From CAZYPH01 sp964649095 (GTDB lineage: Bacteria > Bdellovibrionota > UBA1018 > UBA923), in the NCBI GenBank assembly GCA_964649095.1, contig CAZYPH010000023.1:1-25773 (forward strand): a stretch of DNA of 25,773 bases. Reading direction: 5' to 3'. Below are positions 24,104 to 25,773 of the stretch, piece by piece. Within the stretch, counting starts at the first letter, position 1; every line of letters begins with the position of its first letter. The notes under the pieces were generated by a model. The model was given only the letters and a program-made list of their open reading frames with translations, did not search any database and had not been told where the DNA came from. The translations under genes and the position numbers were made by a program.

Positions 24104-24131
24104 GAGTATATCTTTGATATACCTATGTCAA
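24104..24131 (-). promoter_or_regulatory. promoter and operator of the XRE gene
   Basis: On the minus strand TTGACA (24131-24126) is the -35 box. The -10 is TATACT (24110-24105, 15-nt spacer) or TACTCT (17-nt spacer). Between and over these elements lies GTATATC-AAA-GATATAC (24122-24106), a perfect 7-3-7 palindrome. This is the classic place for an autorepressor operator. Confidence 0.65.
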
Positions 24132-24562
24132 GTTGCCAGAGCGTCGTTACTCTCTGCTTTTCGTTGGCGTCTCCGGACTTCCCGCACGGGAGCGACGACA
24201 GCTCCGCTAAGAATCGAGGCAACAGCAGCAGCATCCGCTCCCGAGCGGCGCGCGTCTTTCGCCTGGCGCAATAGAGCTTCAAGATGCGCCACCTGATCGA
24301 AATGATCTGCTCGAATATCTTCGATGCAATGAGCCAGCGCATTTCCATGGAAGTACCGAATAACCCACGTCGCAACGTCTTGGCGCGTGACCCTACCTCC
24401 ACTGAATCCGTCGTTCACCTGCCGGACCATTTCATCAAGCATCGCCTCCGCATCAACTGTCACCGTAATCTTCGCAGTTTTATCCCCGCCTTTTTCTTCG
24501 ACTTTGATTATGTCTTGGCCTTTGTTTTGGTTTTTGTTTTTGTATTTACTTTCTTCTTCCAT
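24128..24562 (-). CDS. ribbon-helix-helix-like protein, possible DNA-binding accessory factor
   Basis: The 144-residue protein has a lysine/glutamine-rich N-terminus (1-30), then a segment with the order expected of a ribbon-helix-helix fold: strand KITVTVDA (31-38), helix AEAMLDEMVRQV, turn GGRVTR and helix QDVATWVIRYF (to about 71). The remainder is helical and Ala/Arg-rich and may mediate oligomerisation. No specific family is recognised. AAGGA lies 3 nt before the ATG. The stop overlaps the -35 box of the XRE promoter. Upstream is the 214-nt non-coding stretch with strong inverted repeats; ribbon-helix-helix proteins often bind such repeats in relaxosomes or partition sites, so it could bind there (inference). 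Confidence 0.6.
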   Translation of the reverse strand: MEEESKYKNKNQNKGQDIIKVEEKGGDKTAKITVTVDAEAMLDEMVRQVNDGFSGGRVTRQDVATWVIRYFHGNALAHCIEDIRADHFDQVAHLEALLRQAKDARRSGADAAAVASILSGAVVAPVREVRRRQRKAESNDALAT

Positions 24563-24589
24563 ATTTCCTTACCTCTTTCTTACTCCCCG

Positions 24590-24705
24590 CCGCCGCCACA
24601 CCACCGAGTACCCATCGCCCCGTTCATGACCCCTTTCACTCGTAGAGGGGGAGGGGTCAGGAACGGATAAGGCGGAGGGTATTGTCTGAGGTGGTGTGGC
24701 GGCGG
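24590..24705. repeat. 116-nt imperfect palindrome in non-coding DNA
   Basis: Outer arms CCGCCGCCACACCACC (24590-24605) and its exact complement (24690-24705) give 16 bp. Inside, ACCC (24610-24613) pairs with GGGT (24677-24680), CGCC (24616-24619) with GGCG (24671-24674), and CCGTTCATGACCCCT (24620-24634) with 24652-24666, 14 of 15 bases matching. The loop is 17 nt. No T-run follows on either strand, so it is not an ordinary terminator. It lies in the leader of the ribbon-helix-helix gene. Confidence 0.9.
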
Positions 24706-24733
24706 CCGTAGTTTCAGCGACTTATATTGTTTT

Positions 24734-24769
24734 CTTCGTCACCCGTCCCCTGCACCCAGGGTGACGAAG
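24734..24769. repeat. second inverted repeat, 11-bp perfect arms
   Basis: CTTCGTCACCC (24734-24744) is exactly complementary to 24759-24769, with a 14-nt loop. It lies 8 nt beyond the stop of the 24777-25610 gene in its direction of transcription. The following sequence on the minus strand is GAAAACAATATAAG, without a T-run, so a terminator role is doubtful. Confidence 0.85.
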
Positions 24770-24776
24770 CCGTTCG

Positions 24777-25610
24777 TCAGGCCGTTGCATTGACCTCATC
24801 CGCGAGTGAGGCTAGCGAAAATGATTTTCTCTCCCCCTCGAAGGTACCGCCGTGCTTTCGTTCCTGGAACTCCTCCAATAAGGCGAAGTAAATCGCGTTG
24901 CGCCGCCCGGACATTTTCAGATCGATATCGTTGGCCCGAAGGTCGGCTAGAATCCCTTGAAGCAGACCAATCCTGGATTTCTCCGAAACAACGAAAAACA
25001 CCACGTCCCAATCTGCCGAGAGCGACAGCAGCTTGAGAGCCTTGCGGTATCGGGCTTTGGTTTTCACGGCGATCTCCAACTCAAGTGCTACTCGGAAACT
25101 TCCTTTTGCAGTCCTGAGCCGAAAGAACCCATCCGGGACCTTGTATCCGTTTCCCTCGGAGTCCCGGTATCCATACCGCTTCGCCAGTTGCTCCCTTACA
25201 ATGTGCTCCGGCTGAAATGCCGTCACAAGTTCGCTGCTTTCCAGAATGTTTCGGAGGTCCAGAGCCGTTCGGTCGTGATCGAAACCTGAGCGATATACGG
25301 CCCCAAGGTCAGTCAAGTGTGCCGGCTCCATGCCCAAACTTTTGAGCGCATTCACTGCGCGCCTTCGGGCACGGTAGCCAAGCCTCGCTCCGCCGTCTCC
25401 ATGCAACACTTCAACGTATCGATTCGCGATGAGCTTCTTTATCCGTCGATACTGATTGCGATTCCCTCTGCCATGCCAGAAGCGGTCCTCGACCGCGCGA
25501 ATAGTTACAAAGCGGTTCTCGATCATGTAGCGGAGAATTTCTGCATCGCGGATTGTAAGGCCAGTCTTCCGGAGTATTGCTGGATCGAACGACTTCGCTA
25601 ACGGCTCCAT
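24777..25610 (-). CDS. replication-relaxation-like protein: winged helix plus PD-(D/E)XK-like fold
   Basis: The 277-residue protein starts with a winged-helix-like region (about 15-90; LTIRDAEILRYMIENRFVTI, RRIKKLIANRYVEVL), followed by FDHDRTALDLRNIL (110-123) and a segment VPDGFFRL ... ALELEIAVKTKARYRKALKL whose D160, E177/E179 and K183 resemble a PD-(D/E)XK nuclease core. This order fits the replication-relaxation (Replic_Relax) family found on plasmids and conjugative elements, where it lies near coupling-protein genes. Whether it is a nuclease or only DNA-binding is not known. No signal or membrane segment. Its ATG overlaps the end of the gene upstream by 13 nt, so the two are coupled. 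Confidence 0.7.
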   Translation of the reverse strand: MEPLAKSFDPAILRKTGLTIRDAEILRYMIENRFVTIRAVEDRFWHGRGNRNQYRRIKKLIANRYVEVLHGDGGARLGYRARRRAVNALKSLGMEPAHLTDLGAVYRSGFDHDRTALDLRNILESSELVTAFQPEHIVREQLAKRYGYRDSEGNGYKVPDGFFRLRTAKGSFRVALELEIAVKTKARYRKALKLLSLSADWDVVFFVVSEKSRIGLLQGILADLRANDIDLKMSGRRNAIYFALLEEFQERKHGGTFEGERKSFSLASLADEVNATA

Positions 25611-25773
25611 CGTGCGGGCTCCACGATCACATACTCGAAGTGAGCCGGAACGAAGACGTTGCCTCGAACCTGATCGTCCACAAACCGCGATTCGACTTTA
25701 GCCGGTATCAAGTTAGGCTTTCCGGGGTTGGTGGTAACACTCTGCGATTTTCCAGATTCGACTTTTCCCTTTT
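25598..25773 (-). CDS. C-terminal end of an element gene, truncated by the window edge
   Basis: One minus-strand frame is open from the right edge to a TAG at 25600-25598; the other two have early stops. About 57 residues are visible, ending with NVFVPAHFEYVIVEPARWSR. The preceding part is polar and low in hydrophobics. Overlap of its stop with the ATG of the next gene supports real coding. In comparable elements a VirD4/TraG-type coupling protein often stands here, but this tail alone is not diagnostic. Confidence 0.6.
   Translation of the reverse strand, partial: KGKVESGKSQSVTTNPGKPNLIPAKVESRFVDDQVRGNVFVPAHFEYVIVEPARWSR

Larger units (their letters stand above)
21904..25773 (-). mobile_element. 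left part of an integrative element inserted at ssrA (right end not in window)
   Basis: From the end of ssrA to the window edge all genes are on the minus strand and the DNA is visibly richer in G and C, with many G/C-ending codons, than the chromosomal genes to the left. The cargo is typical of an integrative, possibly mobilisable element: a serine recombinase at the boundary, an XRE regulator, a ribbon-helix-helix-like protein, a replication-relaxation-like protein, and inverted repeats of a kind seen at transfer or replication origins. No relaxase or secretion gene is within view, so conjugation is inferred, not shown. Confidence 0.75.

Noticed and set aside
24590..24769. The two inverted repeats as intrinsic terminators
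   Set aside because: Neither is followed by a T-run on either strand.
1..25773. CRISPR arrays or insertion sequences
   Set aside because: No regularly spaced repeats and no transposase-type gene were seen in the window.

Overview
The window looks like a Gram-negative chromosome with the left part of a horizontally acquired element at its right end. Evidence for an outer membrane and periplasm: several Sec signal peptides, lipoproteins, a periplasmic gamma-glutamyltransferase and a small beta-barrel-like protein. Gene content (a long PrkA kinase variant, a VOC-M14 fusion, a DUF1554-like lipoprotein, tmRNA tag GNDYALAA) would fit Bdellovibrionota/Oligoflexia or a related deep proteobacterial lineage, but that is a low-confidence guess from sequence alone. 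A run of 10 N inside prkA marks a scaffold gap, so this is a draft or metagenome assembly.

Layout. (1) 1-3599, minus strand: VOC-M14 carboxypeptidase fusion, then dapD, then an M16 zinc protease that runs off the left edge. DapD makes meso-diaminopimelate precursors and the M14 domain resembles murein-peptide amidases, so a cell-wall peptide theme is plausible. (2) 3715-12322, plus strand: gamma-glutamyltransferase, a decayed class A penicillin-binding protein, rdgB, a four-helix membrane protein, an unusual ferredoxin/lipobox/5'-nucleotidase fusion, and prkA. (3) 12338-18931, minus strand: a compact, largely overlapping run: small barrel protein, CDF metal exporter, HAD phosphatase, TPR protein, RluA-type pseudouridine synthase, methyltransferase, and a secreted protein of unknown function. 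(4) 19057-21395: an ABC-F ATPase (plus) converging on a secreted DUF1554-like protein (minus), the two sharing a CTAG stop overlap. (5) 21551-21903: a complete ssrA (tmRNA) gene with promoter and strong terminator.

(6) 21904-25773: a visibly more GC-rich accessory segment, all genes on the minus strand. A large serine recombinase reads tail-first into the 3' end of ssrA; upstream of it lie a small overlapping gene, an XRE-type regulator with a promoter/operator palindrome, a ribbon-helix-helix-like protein, a non-coding stretch with two strong inverted repeats, a winged-helix/replication-relaxation-like protein, and the tail of another gene cut by the window edge. This arrangement suggests an integrative, possibly mobilisable element inserted at ssrA. 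Its right end is not in the window.

The points most worth following up are the recombinase whose last 20 codons are antisense ssrA sequence, the 116-nt imperfect palindrome at 24590-24705, the ferredoxin-lipobox-nucleotidase fusion, and the VOC-M14 fusion. No CRISPR array, rRNA or ordinary tRNA gene was seen.
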